The position numbers were made by a program, and so were the translations under genes. A stretch of DNA of 64,000 nt from assembly GCA_032164245.1 (NCBI GenBank), contig JAVMKO010000003.1, forward strand, positions 30,875,390-30,939,389, in the 5' to 3' direction. Below, piece by piece: positions 1 to 10,985 of the stretch; within the stretch, counting starts at the first letter, position 1, and the number at the start of each line of letters is the position of its first letter. The notes beneath the pieces are model-generated. The model worked only from the letters and a program-made list of their open reading frames with translations. It was not told the DNA's origin and made no database searches. The stretch is from Sternotherus odoratus (lineage: Eukaryota; Chordata; Testudines; Kinosternidae).

Positions 1-358
1 TATGTCTTCACTACAGCAGTAGTTCGATTTCCTTTATGTCGATGTTGTGAACGCGACGGTATACAGTCGATGATGTGTGTCTTCACTAGGCACAGCTAAG
101 CACAGCAAGTCGACAGTGTCTGTCCGCAAAACTTTTGCAAGCGTCGACATGACGAGCGTTGCACTCTGGGTACCTATCCCACAGTTCCCTGATCCCCCAG
201 CAGGCACCATTTCGAGTGCTGCACTATGGGTAGGCATTTCCAAATTTCGCGCCCTTTTTCCGCGCCGCCCACCCCCATTACGAGCAGTGCACTGTAGGTA
301 GGCATCCCATAATTCGTGCCCTTTCTCCGCGCCGTGCTAACGCCATAGCATTGCAAGC

Positions 359-1709
359 ATGGAGCCCGCTGACACCACGGCTGCAGTAATGGCTGTTGTG
401 AGGACCTCGATCACGGTTGCTGAGTTCCTGCTGCACCGTCTGCAGAGGAGGAATGCGATCCGGGGAGAACTGCGCTTTCTGGAACCTGACGACAGTGAAG
501 AGGAGATGGACGAGGACGTGCACGAGATGGTCGAAGACGTGCACAGCGGGGACGACATGGACACTGCCGTTTTTGAAAGTAGGGCGACTGACAATCTGTC
601 AAAAATGGTGGCAATGGGGCAGGCTCATGCCATCGAACGCCGATTCTGGGCCAGGGAAACAAGCACGGACTGGTGGGACCGCATAGTGCTGCGGGTCTGG
701 GATGACTCCCAGTGGCTCAGAAACTTCCGCGTGCGAAAGGGCACGTTCCTGGAACTTTGTGACTTGCTGTCCCCGGCCCTCCGGCGCAGGAATACCAAAA
801 TGAGAGCGGCCCTTACAGTGGAGAAGCGAGTGGCGATAGCCCTCTGGAAGCTTGCAACTCCAGACAGCTACCGGTCAGTGGCGAATCAGTTTGGGGTGGG
901 TAGGTCTACAGTGGGCTTTGCTGTGATGCAAGTAAGCAGGGCAATCGTCGAGCGGCTGCTACACCGGGTTATAAACCTCGGAAACCTGCAAGCCACAATA
1001 GATGGCTTTGCCGCCATGGGATTCCCTAACTGTGGTGGGGCTATAGATGGGACTCATATCCCTATCCTGGCACCGGACCACGAGGCCGCCGAGTACAGAA
1101 ACCGGAAGGGATATTACTCAATGGTCATGCAAGCAGTGGTTGACCACAAGGGACATTTCACCGACCTCTACGTGGGGTGGCCGGGAAAGCTTCATGACGC
1201 TCGAGTGTTCAGGAACTCTAGGGTTTTTAGACAACTGCAGCAAGGCACTTTCTTCCCCGACCAGAAAATTTCCGTGGGGGGGGGGGGGGGTCGAAATGCC
1301 GATCGTGATCATTGGGGACCCAGCCTACCCCCTAATGCCCTGGCTTATGAAGTCCTACACAGGAGCCCTGGACAGGGGTCAGGAGCTGTTCAACTACAGG
1401 CTGAGCAAGTGCAGAATGGCCGTAGAGTGTGCATTTGGCCGTCTGAAGGGGAGATGGCGTTCCTTACTGATACGCTCAGACATCCGCGAGAGAAATATCC
1501 CCATTGTTATTGCTGCTTGCTCTGTGCTCCACAATATCTGTGAGAGCAAGGGGGAAACGTTTATGGCGGGCTGGGAGGCAGAGGCAAATTTACTTTCTGC
1601 TACTTATGAGCAGCCACACAGCAGGGAAAGTAGAAGAGCACACCGTGAGGCCCTGCGCCTCAGGGACGCCTTGAAAGACAGTTTTATGAGTGCCCGAGAT
1701 GGCGTTTGA
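359..1709 (+). pseudogene. Harbinger DDE transposase (HARBI1-like nuclease), frameshifted
   Basis: This gene encoded the nuclease that cuts and joins Harbinger ends. The first frame (359-1543) gives about 310 meaningful residues: an acidic N-terminus, a helix-turn-helix-like stretch at residues 160-195 (KRVAIALWKLA to GVGRSTVG), the first catalytic Asp in GGAIDGTHI (D230) and the second in WPGKLHDARVF (D280). The frame then breaks at a run of 15 G (1276-1290). The C-terminal part continues in the frame that ends at 1709, with GDPAYPL and the catalytic Glu in AVECAFGRLKGRW (codon 1425-1427). All three acidic residues of the DDE_Tnp_4 fold are therefore present but split over two frames. Total length of about 450 residues fits the family. 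The G run may be a slippage mutation or a sequencing error. A polyadenylation signal follows at 1840. Confidence 0.88.
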
Positions 1710-1839
1710 GAATCTGCTCCCTTGCTGTGCTCTAAGCCTGCTGCCCTTGAACCCTCTTTCCCTCCCCCCTCCCCATGCTTTCCCTCCCCCCTCCCCCCTC
1801 CCCATGCTTTCCCTCCCCCATCCCCATGCTTGCAGAGGA

Positions 1840-1845
1840 AATAAA
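1840..1845 (+). terminator. Polyadenylation signal for the Harbinger transposase
   Basis: AATAAA lies 131 bases after the transposase stop at 1709, behind a pyrimidine-rich 3' region with short CCCTCCCC repeats. It sits only about 30 bases from the opposite-strand signal at 1872-1877, so the two transcripts of the element end almost at the same point. Confidence 0.6.
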
Positions 1846-1871
1846 ATCACTGTTTGAAAAATCATGGTTCC

Positions 1872-1877
1872 TTTATT
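1872..1877 (-). terminator. Polyadenylation signal for the Myb/SANT-like gene
   Basis: TTTATT on the plus strand reads AATAAA on the minus strand, 141 bases beyond the last coding exon, which ends at 2018. It faces the plus-strand signal at 1840-1845. Confidence 0.55.
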
Positions 1878-2041
1878 GGTTAATCGGAAATACAAATACA
1901 GGGGATCACTGTCCTGGTATCCTGGAGGGAAACCGGCAGTCGCAGTGGGGGAGGAGCGGGCAAAGGAGGGGGAGGTGGGAAGGGGGGAGAGGAGGGGTGG
2001 GCAAGACACAGCAGCTTCTAAAAGTTTTCCGAGAACGTCAG

Positions 2042-2069
2042 CCTGCTGCTGCTGCTGCTGCTGCTGCTG
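2042..2069. repeat. CTG/CAG trinucleotide repeat encoding a serine run
   Basis: About nine CTG units. On the minus strand they read as AGC codons and give the polyserine near the C-terminus of the Myb/SANT-like gene. Repeat length is probably variable. Confidence 0.8.
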
Positions 2070-2986
2070 GCTTGTGGGGTAGAGTGGAGCGGCCCACGGA
2101 GCTTGCCCCCCTGTGTTCTCACCCCGCGTCTGGGTGGGGAAGCTATGGGAGTTGGGGAGGGGGGGACGTGGTTACACAGGGGCTGCAGAGGTGGTCTTTG
2201 GGCATGCTGCAGCTCCACCAGAGATCGCAGCATGTCGCTCTGGTCCTCCATTATGTGGAGGAAAGCATCCATGCGTCTTTCCTCACGCTCTTTCCTCTTT
2301 TCTTCAGCGGCTTCCCTGTTTTCTGCAGCGGCTCTCCATTCCTGCCTCTCTCGATTCCTTTCCTCTCTATCTCGATCCCTTGCCTCTCTCTCTCTCGATC
2401 CCTTGCCTCTATCATTCTTTCCCTCCAGTCCGTCTGGCGGGCTGCCTCAGCGCGCGAGTTCTCCACGAGTTCACTGAACATCTCATCGCGCGTTCGCGTT
2501 TTCTTTTTACGCTTTCTTATCTGCGCTGCACGGCGGGAGGAGGCCGGGGGATTCTGACATACTTGGTCATCTGTGGGCGAGTGTGGGAAAATAAAGTTTG
2601 AAAGTTATGAGACAGATACATTCAAGGTTAGGAGGCAGATGCAGTCTCGGACGGTACACAATGGGAGTACTATGCCATTTGCAACCTCAGTATTCAGAGG
2701 CCTGATATGATTTCTGTACAAGGTCATGTTCTACACCTAAAAGTGACTGACTAGCTCACAGAAAAGTCAGAGCATCTCAGACACATATGCGTGCCTCAGC
2801 CCAAGACGGCTTCTGAAATCACCGTGCAGCCGGCCATGGTAAGTTAAAAGTGGCGCCTGCATACTGTAGAGCAACCCCGCCCCCTTCCCCCCACCGCGTG
2901 GCTGGCTCCCACTGCAACCGCAAACTGCAAAGCAAATGCCAAAAAATCTCTCGCTAAGGGCTAAGGTCTTTTTGGGGCTCTTCAGA

Positions 2987-3228
2987 CCGCGTGCAGACTG
3001 CTCAGATTCCCTGCTAGCTACCGCCACGGGCTGGGGGGGGGGGGTTGGGTGCGCGTTGGATCTGAAGCGGAAGCAACCGCGTGCAGACTGCCCAGATTCC
3101 CTGCTAGCTACCTCTATGGGCTGGGGGGGGGGGGGGGGTTGGGTGCGCGTTGGATCTGAAGCGGAAGCAACCGCGTGCAGACTGCCCAGATTCCCTGCTA
3201 GCTACCGCTACGGGCTGGGGGGGGGGGT
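2987..3228. repeat. Minisatellite of about 90-bp units with long G tracts
   Basis: Copies begin at 2987, 3077 and 3171, each opening with CCGCGTGCAGACTG and containing CCCTGCTAGCTACC followed by a run of 9 to 18 G. The third copy is partial. The array lies inside the inferred intron of the Myb/SANT-like gene. Units differ mainly in G-run length. Confidence 0.85.
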
Positions 3229-3368
3229 GCGGTCAGCGTTCGTGTGTGTGTGTGGGGGGGTGCAGTTGATCGGTCCTCAGCAGAAAAGAGTACTTTGCAG
3301 CTGGGAATCTTTATCTCCCTACTAATTGCAGTCCGTATCTCAAACAGGCAACCCTGAATGACATCACT

Positions 3369-3644
3369 TTGCTGAGAATTTCTCGGAGAGATAGGGAGCG
3401 CATGCTCCTTGAGTCCATGCAAAGTCCTGGTCCATACGCCGCAATGCTAGCCTGCTCAATGATACCAGACAACTTACTACTTTCGTGGCGTGGGTTGGTG
3501 TCCTATCACGGGGGACCACATAAGGCGGCTCTCCCCAGAAATCTGCTGTGCTGGATTCATCGCTACCTCCTGGATAGCTTCCTTGAAATGTCCGTGGAGG
3601 ACTTATGGTCAATCCCGGAGTATATTGACAAACTCTTTGAGTAG
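3369..3644 (+). CDS. Small ORF of unknown function inside the Harbinger element
   Basis: An open frame of 91 codons with a helical, leucine- and arginine-rich N-terminal half (RDRERMLLESM) and a C-terminal part rich in Leu, Trp and acidic residues (SVEDLWSIPEY). It lies on the transposase strand but within the intron of the opposite-strand Myb/SANT-like gene. I do not recognise a domain. It could be the end of a third transposon-encoded protein, a captured host exon, or chance. Its amino-acid composition looks more protein-like than most random frames here, which is the only reason it is listed. Confidence 0.3.
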   Translation: MLRISRRDRERMLLESMQSPGPYAAMLACSMIPDNLLLSWRGLVSYHGGPHKAALPRNLLCWIHRYLLDSFLEMSVEDLWSIPEYIDKLFE

Positions 3645-4732
3645 AAATTGACCAGCAATGAAAACACGCTAAGTCCTTAGGGCAAGTTACTCATTAATAA
3701 ATGCTTCCTTTACAAAATCACGCGTCATGTAATCACTTAAAAAAGAAACACTTACCCCCCTGGGAGGCTTGGGAGGGTACTGGCTCTAGGGTGACAAACA
3801 GCTCCTGGCTCTCTGGGAACATGGGTTCTCCGCTGGGCTCCTGCTGCTCCGTGAGATTTTCCTGTTCTTCATGGTCGTCCTCCTCGGAATCAGTCTCCTC
3901 CCTGACGATTATCCCATCGGTGGAGTCCACGCACACCGGCGCGATGGTGGTGGTGGCGCCCCCCATTATCGCATTTAGTTCATTGTAGAACCTGCATGTC
4001 CGGGGCGCGCCCCCTGATCGTCCGTTTGCCTCTTTGGCTTTCTGGAACGATTGCCGCAGCTCCTTAATTTTCACTCGGCACTGTGTGGTGTCCCTGTTGT
4101 GGCCCCTTTCTAGCATGGCCTTGGAGACTCTTCCATAGGTGTTGGCATTCCGTTTGTTGTTGCGTAGTTCCAACATCACGGATTCCTCTCCCCAGATAGC
4201 GATGAGATCCAGCACCTCACGAGTGGACCATGCTGGAGCTCTTCTCCTCTGGCTGGTCTCCAGGGTAGATGAGCTCTGCATGGAGTCTTGTGATGCTGAG
4301 CTCTGCATGGCGGCTAGTGCTGCTGATAGCTCTGAATGGCGACTGAGCAGTTCAGGTGAGCTGGCCACGCTGACCAAACAGGAAATGGCATTCAAATGTT
4401 CCCGGGTCTTATCTACCTGGCCAGAGCAGCGAGTTCAGAGTGCAGTGCAGAGCGGTCACAGTGGAGCAGTAGTGAGGCAGTCCAGAGCGGTCAGAATGGA
4501 GCATTGTGGGACAGCCTCTGGAGGCTATTAATGTCGGGTTCCGTCTTCACTAGCCCACGGTCGAGCTTGGAATGTCGAGATTAGCCTTATGTCTCTGGTT
4601 AGGCTGGAGTTCCAAGATCGATCCTGAGGGCCCTTTACATCGACGTTAAGGGCATGTATGTGAAGACAGGTACACGTTTAATTCGACCTAACGTCGTTAA
4701 CATCGATTTAAAGTGGTAGTGAAGACAGGGCC

Positions 4733-5097
4733 TTAGTGCGTCCCCACAAAGCACAGCAGGTCGACGGTGTCTGTCCTTTAGAACTTTTGCAAGGGTCGAC
4801 ATAGCGAGCATTGCACTGTGGGTAGATATCCCACCATGCCGGGAGTCCCCAGCAGGCACCACCTTTCGGGGCAGCCGGGCACGCTCCCCAGGGGACCAGC
4901 CACCAGTCCGAGCAGCTCCATGGCCCCCCGTGCCCACCCGAGCAGCCCCGCGGACCCCCCCCCCGCCCGCCCGAGCAGTCCCGCGCCGGCTCTCCCCGCC
5001 CGCCCACCCAAGCAGCTCCGCGGACTCCCCCTCCCCTGCCCGCCCGAGCAGCCCTGCACCGGCTCCGCACCGGCTAAAGTCGACGTTAAGCCCTAGT
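4733..5097. mobile_element. Right part of a Harbinger-derived MITE interrupted by the full element
   Basis: This stretch matches, in the opposite orientation, the internal and terminal parts of the MITE at 42209-43017: the CTTAGTGC-TCCCCAC block, ACTTTTGCAAGGGTCGACAT, GCACTGTGGGTA, a GC-rich CCCGCCCGCCCGAGCAG region and a closing AAAGTCGACGTTAAGCC with CCCTAGTGG. The match starts exactly where the large element ends, so the left half of this MITE should lie beyond the left edge of the window. Confidence 0.6.
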
Positions 5098-7280
5098 GGC
5101 AAGCCCTAAGGTGCCTATCTATCCCCCTTCACTGTACAGAAGCCTAGGCACCTAAATCAGGCTTTGTGAATTAGTGATTTTCTAGGAGCCTAGAAGCCAG
5201 GTGGCATGACTCTGTGTCACAATGCTTAACTTATTTTGTGCATCCATTCCTCAGATCCTAATCGTAAGAGTATTTGTTGATTCTGTTACATGTTTCTGCT
5301 GAAAGAAAATACAGCTTGGAAAAGGCACCTGCATGGAAAAACAAAACAATCCTCCCCCTCAATGTATTTTATAGAAGGAACCCAACACCAGAGCCCAGTC
5401 ATCTTCAAACAATCCTGTAATATATATTGGAACTGTGCAAAACAAGTATCAAGCATCAGATGAAGCATCAAGATGCAACCTCAGGCTTTTTTTTTTTAAC
5501 CTCAAAATGCCTTAAAACAACGTATGTTGTCACAATGATGTATATGTAATTAAACTAAGGGTAAATACAGTAGCAATGTATACTATTCATCCTTCATGAT
5601 AGGGAAAAGAGATTGAAACATTTAGAATAATGTGCAAACAGAGTGATGGATATTCACCTAGATATACTTCATTGTTCTTTTTTTCTTCCTCAGACTCAAG
5701 CCTGGACAAGACTGTCATAAATCAGAATTCTCATCTTCTAGCTAGATCAACCACAAGGCAACTATCACAGAAAAGAGGAAGAGGACTAATGGATATAAAG
5801 CTTCACAGTGTCTTAGGGCTGACCCTGCTACATTCCAAAGCTGAAATAGTTACATATTAAAAATGAAAACATATTTCACTTTATAAAACAAAACAGGTTG
5901 TGTTTAGGTTCTCAATCTAGAGGCTTAATATTCCATTTTACCATGAATGAGTTTTATGTAGTAAAATGTCTTTTCCAGGGCTATCTTCTCCTATTTTTTA
6001 TGCCTGTTGTATCTTCCCTCTTTAAAGTCAATGGCATTCCATTGGCTTCGGTGAAAACCAGATCAGGCAATAAAAAAACTACACAGATCAAATAAATAGA
6101 GATGAATGAAAGCAGGATTAGCAGCAGGACCTATCCAGGAGGCAATATCTCAGAAGGCAAATTGACCTGCAGGAATACATTAACTAGTTCCTGTCTGACC
6201 TTGCAGCGGAATAAACCTAGAAAACTCTACAATCCAATTACCATTGATGTTGTACCCAAATACAAATAATCTCGTCATTATACTATTGTTGCATTTCTAA
6301 AATAAATAAATTAGATTTAATGCTTAAACTGATGACAGCACTCCATACACTAGAATCACAGTAAAAATATATGAATGAGAACATTTTACAGATATTAGAG
6401 TGTCACTATAATTATTTTGATCAACATGCCCACAGCACCCTGTGTTTCTCTTGAAATGATCACATTTTATGATTCTAGAAGCTAGAAAGCAAGCATATAA
6501 ATACACATTTTCAAAGAACAATGCATGTACACAGACAGATGTGTGAGGGCACGTATTTCTCTGTGTAAATGGGATCGTATTTATTTTCAGGCACTCCTAA
6601 AACACACCTGAACAAGCTGAGAACTCAAACAGAACTTTGTATCGTGAAGGTCTGGGATTTTTTTATAGATTGTCTGAGGTTGTATAGTCATTCTGGAATT
6701 TTGAGAAAAGCTTTTATGGCTTTCCAGCCCATTTTTTCCTCACTGTGAGCTGCAATTACCCAGGAACATAACTTCACAATTTGCAGCTCCCGCAAGAAAT
6801 ACTGAAGGAGGGACTTGGGCACAATGAGGTAAACAAAGAGGGGATTAGTGGCATGAACCCTCTGAGATACATATGGCAATTTCTATATTGCTATATCCTG
6901 GACAAACCTTACTGAATTAATTCAATAAAGTTTAAGTTTAAGTATCTTAGGAGTTCACTGTATTAACAAATGAATGTTTATGTATTTATTGTGGGATTTT
7001 ACGTAGCATTTCTAAGGAGGAGATATAATGAACCTAAACCCTGGAAAACATACCCCTGGGGGATTTCTGAACCAAAAAATAAAATAAAATTCAGCACACA
7101 TTTTAAAATTCTGCAATTTTTTTTAGTCAAAACAACACCATATAATCACTCCAGTTTCAATTATTTTGGTAATTTATTTCAAAATATGTTAGCAACTACA
7201 TCTGTAACAATACAGAGACAAAAATATTCTTCCAGGAGTGGAAGTTAAAGGAACTCCTATTACAAACCAGTTCCTATTTT
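5098..7280. other. AT-rich non-coding DNA, no gene seen
   Basis: No convincing coding region or intact repeat. A pyrimidine tract ending in CAG near 5697 and a short open frame at 6688-6879 were considered and not accepted. Likely intronic or intergenic sequence. Confidence 0.6.
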
Positions 7281-7646
7281 TTGTAAGCTTATTAACATTT
7301 GTATAGTTTCTTTTATTGGTTTCAATACTTTTGCTCTGTAGTGCTTTCATCTTAAGAATACATGTGCTTGCTTAGGAAGTGTTGCATGGAAACTTAACTC
7401 TGGGGCAGTCATACTGTATATTGCCTCTGAGAAATGAAGGCAAAGCAGGCCTGCTGAGGCAAGCTCTCTTGCTGAGGAATTCAAAGAGTAAACAGTGAAC
7501 TCTGCATCCTGTAAATATCCAGATCAATAGGGAGAGAGAAACTTGTGTATCTGCTCAATAGAGGTGATAGCTGGGAAGCCAGGAGTCTAAAGTGGATGCA
7601 CTTGCTGGATCACACAAGGGAAATACAGTTGTCCTAACCTGTGACA
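7281..7646 (+). repeat. Old LTR-like interspersed repeat, related to 22120-22462
   Basis: The order of blocks matches 22120-22462: AAGCTTATTAACAT, a T-rich stretch, GGCCTGCTGAGGCA or GGCCTGCTTAGGCA, CTTGCTGAGGAATTCA, AGAGGTGATAGCTG and a final CTGTGACA. Divergence is high. The TGACA ending and A/T-rich start suggest an old endogenous-retrovirus-type LTR, but no coding part or target duplication was found. Confidence 0.45.
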
Positions 7647-8209
7647 CCCTTTATGAAATCTTGTTTGCTATTGGCATACATTACAAATAAAACAACTGAC
7701 ACAACAGGAAATTATGAAGTAAGAAATAAAGTGGGAATTAAAGCAAAAGAGAATTGTTTCCTCAATTTGAAGTAGTTTGATCTGGATGGAGGCGATAGAG
7801 TCTGGCCTGGGTAAATTATTCTTAAGAGTTTACTGAACAAGTTACATATGCAGAAAAGATTGTCTGAATTTCAGAAGTTGTGTTACGGTGCCATTAGTAG
7901 CAGCACTCCCAGTATATTATAACAAAGGAATTATCTAGCTATAACATCAACAGATATAGTTACAAAGAAACATGGTCGTTGATATGAAGAATCAGGCCTC
8001 CATTAATAGAAGCGTTAACACCCAATAATAAACTTTCACCTGTCACACTAATTTTACACTTCAAGAGAGTCACTAACCAAAATCAGACCCAAGATGTTTA
8101 TTCAGCTGGGAAAAGTCTTTAGCTTTGTGTGTGTCTGATTAAACAAAACCTACATTTGGTCTAATGAAAAATATTTTCCGACAGATCATAAAAAAAAGGA
8201 AAGAGCTAC

Positions 8210-8330
8210 TTCCAATGAAGTGGGCCCACGAAAGCTTATGCTGAAATAAACTGGTTAGTCTCTAAGGTGCTACAAGTCTTCTTCATCTTATTGACAGATA
8301 CAGACTAACATGGCTGCTAATCTTAAACCT
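8210..8330 (+). repeat. Interspersed repeat with CCCACGAAAGCTTATG core
   Basis: Contains GAAGTGGGCCCACGAAAGC, GTTAGTCTCTAAGGTGC and CAGACTAACATGGCTGC in the same order as 60575-60705. This looks like the 3' end of an abundant short or long interspersed family. I cannot name the family with certainty. Confidence 0.6.
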
Positions 8331-8387
8331 TTCCTGAGCCAGGAAGTTAGAAATGGAAAACTATTAGCAGCAGTAAAATGTCACTAA

Positions 8388-8676
8388 GGGTACATCTTCA
8401 CTACCCGCTGGATCGGCAGGTAGCGATCGATCTTTTAGCGATCGATTTATCGCGTCTCATTAAGACGTGAGAAATCGATCGCCAGCAGCACCGCTGTCGA
8501 TTCCGTAACTCCAGCTTGCCGCGAGGCGCAAGCTGGAGTGGATGGGTTAGCGTGGCCGACCACCACCGCCATGAGGACGGCGGGTAAGTCGGCTGAAGAT
8601 GCGCAGACTTCAGCTACGTTATTCACGTATCAGAAGTTGCGTATCTTCAGTCAATCCCCCCAGTGAAGACCAGCCC
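8388..8676. mobile_element. Harbinger-like MITE, 289 bp, with terminal inverted repeats
   Basis: Starts GGGTACATCTTCACTACC and ends CAGTGAAGACCAGCCC, an imperfect inverted pair with the same TCTTCACT core as the large element at the left edge. It has no coding capacity. It is rich in GATCGAT-type palindromic motifs and contains an inverted pair CTCCAGCTTGCCGCG and CGCAAGCTGGAG near 8510-8540. The flanks read TAA and TAT, a weak three-base duplication. Confidence 0.75.
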
Positions 8677-10725
8677 TATGAAGGCAACATGTTTTAGGTG
8701 TTAAGAGCTATAAGACTCTGCTAACAAGAGAGCATTAAGGGAGTGATATGGGATAACTTTGTGTCTGCCCTAAGGATTACACCACAGGTTGCTATTACTT
8801 TCACTTAAGAAATTTGGTTTACACACTTCATATTTTTACAGCCTATAAGTACACCTAGTTAAAAAAGCCGATGGAAAAATCCACACCATGCAATTATTTA
8901 AACTGTTCCTGCTGTATTGTCTGTCCCTTCTTTGAGATTATGGCCTCAATCTCACAAAGATGTAGGCATGGATTTAATTTTACTGGCGAAGTTTATATGC
9001 TTTCATTTCAAATGGGACTACACATGTGCATGAAATTAGACATATGGGTAAATCATTGTACAATTGCATTTATCAACTATTGTACAAGTGATTAGAGTCT
9101 AAATTGACTCCTTCTGAACATCTGAGGGCGGCAGAAGCTAAATCAAAGATAGTCTTCCAATGGTCAGAAAGTCAATGAGTGGTTCTATGCACACACTCCT
9201 TGCCAAAAGAGGTTGAGAAATTATATTTGCAATCAAAATTTTGGAGTGCTAGAAAAAGCAAGTTTAAACCACAAAAGGTCAGAACCGGCAGAGTGAAACA
9301 GATGTATTAGATATACACATTTATTCACTTACAATAAAAAGAATGAAAGGATGCTTAAGAGGCAAGTTTTATTTTCATGAGTTACAGTGATTATACTCAT
9401 GAGTTGACCAACCATAAATCAGTAAAGCAGTCATGGCAAAAATTGGAGTGCAATGTTTGTATTATCTTTAAAGGAGGAGCTATAATACCATTGTAAGTTT
9501 TATACTTCATTATTATAAAATATATTGGTATCCAATATGCACAAATATTGCTTCAGTTACACTTTCAATTTTTAAACAGCAGATGAGGAACATAACTACA
9601 GTAGTCTGGGACTGGTATCAAAATGAAGATGCTCTGATGGTTAAAGCATAGGGCATTGAGGTGACTCACAGGCCTGTGCTCTCACCAGAAGACCATCTTT
9701 ATCATCCCATGTTTTACTCTTAAGTCATTTAAGTGCCTCATTTTCTCCACTTATAAAATGATAGTGCCACATGAGCCAGGTGATTCCTAATTCACTCATG
9801 TCTGTGAAATGTGGAAAAGGGGTGTGCGTGTACACCTGTCTGTGTAAGGGATATGAAAGGAAACCAAGTTAAAAGGGTCAGCAGAAACTGTCCATCAAGT
9901 CCTTGAAACTTAGGACAAGAAGTTTCAACTATATGCACTGCAGAGCAGAAACCCAGTAACCGGCCGTATGATTGTGTTATTAAAATAAAATCTTAAAAAT
10001 ATATTAAGAATATGCTTTTTATTCAGAATGCAAGTCTGATTTAACACAAAGAAAAAAGTGTACAATTAAATTTTGTTTTCAAATAGCTTCCTACAAGGGA
10101 AGATCAACCACCTTAAAAGGCAATTAGAAGAAGAGAAATGGTTTAGCAAAATTTGTTTTTATTTTTAAACCGCAACAGAATTTTAATGAAATAAGTTTGC
10201 TAGTGTATACTTTGTTTTTACAAATGGATATATTTAATGAAAAAGACTTCTGTACTGTCCCCAGTCTTTATACGGAGAAAATTACCCTAAACTTTTTTTT
10301 TTTTTTTTGGTGATGTCAAAGTTCCAGGGTAACCTATGTCTTTGACGCCCGACTTATTCTCTCTGTGGGCACCTCTTTCAAGTGACAAGCTCATGCTTGT
10401 GTCTCTGTAGGGGAATCCCATGATTTGCTCTATTCTGAACTTAGGTCTCCACATTACAACATCCCTGTTTAACACCCAGGATACTCTGCAGGTCCAACTG
10501 TGTTTTGGTGATGCTACAGACCTCCCTCCTGGACTGAGAATAGCATGAAAATGTAGTGACAGAGAAAAACTTGATCAACACAAAGTATTACATACTTATC
10601 TGTAGGAACATACCAATCAAAGAGAAAAAGGGTTAAAAGAACAAACACCGAAGATTAGCATTTCCCTCAAGATTTAGGTATGTCTGACTTACACTTGGCA
10701 TCTTCCTCAGCCTCATAGGGATCAA
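8677..10725. other. AT-rich non-coding DNA, no gene seen
   Basis: Only short, unsupported open frames (for example 8871-9095). A run of 18 T occurs near 10292. No repeat family recognised. Confidence 0.55.
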
Positions 10726-10985
10726 GGCTATGTCTGCACTACAGAGACCATACTAGCATAGCTACATTAGTCTAGCTGTGCCAGCATAGTGCCCAAGTGT
10801 GTAAATGCAACCAAAAAAATTCTTCTGTTGGTTTAGAACTCCTCCCCACAGCCTCCTCAAACTAAGTTAACTAGCTGATGGAAGCATTCTTCTGCAGAAT
10901 TAACTGTGTCCACATTTAAGGTTAGGCTGGCATAGTTATGTCTGTCAGGGTGTTTCCCCCCCCCCCCATTACTGACAGGATAGCT
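10726..10985. repeat. Probable old DNA-transposon relic
   Basis: Opens with GGCTATGTCTGCACTACAG, which resembles the GTCTACACTA starts of reptile DNA transposons, and runs to near a C run at 10959-10968. No matching right terminus could be found, so the boundaries are approximate. Confidence 0.35.

Larger units (their letters stand above)
2018..4395 (-). pseudogene. Harbinger Myb/SANT-like DNA-binding protein, two exons, frameshifted
   Basis: This is the partner gene that in Harbinger elements binds the transposon ends and brings in the transposase. Exon 1 runs from 4395 to about 3756 and holds a trihelix Myb/SANT-like domain at roughly residues 50-140, with the conserved stretches APAWSTREV, IAIWGEESV, QCRVKIKELRQ and CRFYNEL, followed by an acidic tail (EETDSEEDDHEE). 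A good donor (GTAAGT) follows at 3755. A matching acceptor (CCCACAG) ends at 2571, and exon 2 (2570-2018) opens in the correct phase with a basic RKRKKK patch and a long Arg/Glu-rich probable coiled coil. The frame shifts once more between about 2330 and 2420, and the last part ends in a serine run encoded by CTG repeats. The start is uncertain: 4395 is the first Met, but later Mets near residues 30-39 would still keep the domain. The exon joining is my inference from splice sites and phase. Confidence 0.8.
1..4732. mobile_element. PIF/Harbinger DNA transposon, near full length, two convergent genes
   Basis: The left part begins with a GTCTTCACTAC motif and the right end near 4713-4732 carries the inverted counterpart GTAGTGAAGACAGGGCC, so these are the terminal inverted repeats; the extreme left terminus probably lies just outside the window. 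Between them lie a DDE transposase on the plus strand (359-1709) and a Myb/SANT-like gene on the minus strand (4395-2018), which is the gene pair known for PIF/Harbinger elements. Both genes contain frameshifts, so this copy is probably inactive. The right terminus is followed by TTA, matching the family's three-base target preference. The flanking sequence from 4733 is itself MITE-like, suggesting insertion into a related element. Confidence 0.85.

Noticed and set aside
1775..2601. Plus-strand frames of 124 to 260 residues after the transposase
   Set aside because: They are antisense shadows of the Myb/SANT-like second exon and of pyrimidine-rich spacer.
5697..5857. Possible plus-strand exon after a strong pyrimidine tract and CAG
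   Set aside because: No donor in frame and no partner exon on this strand nearby.
6688..6879. Minus-strand frame with a protein-like leucine-rich translation
   Set aside because: No fitting splice sites and no recognisable domain; could be a conserved non-coding block, not supported as a gene.
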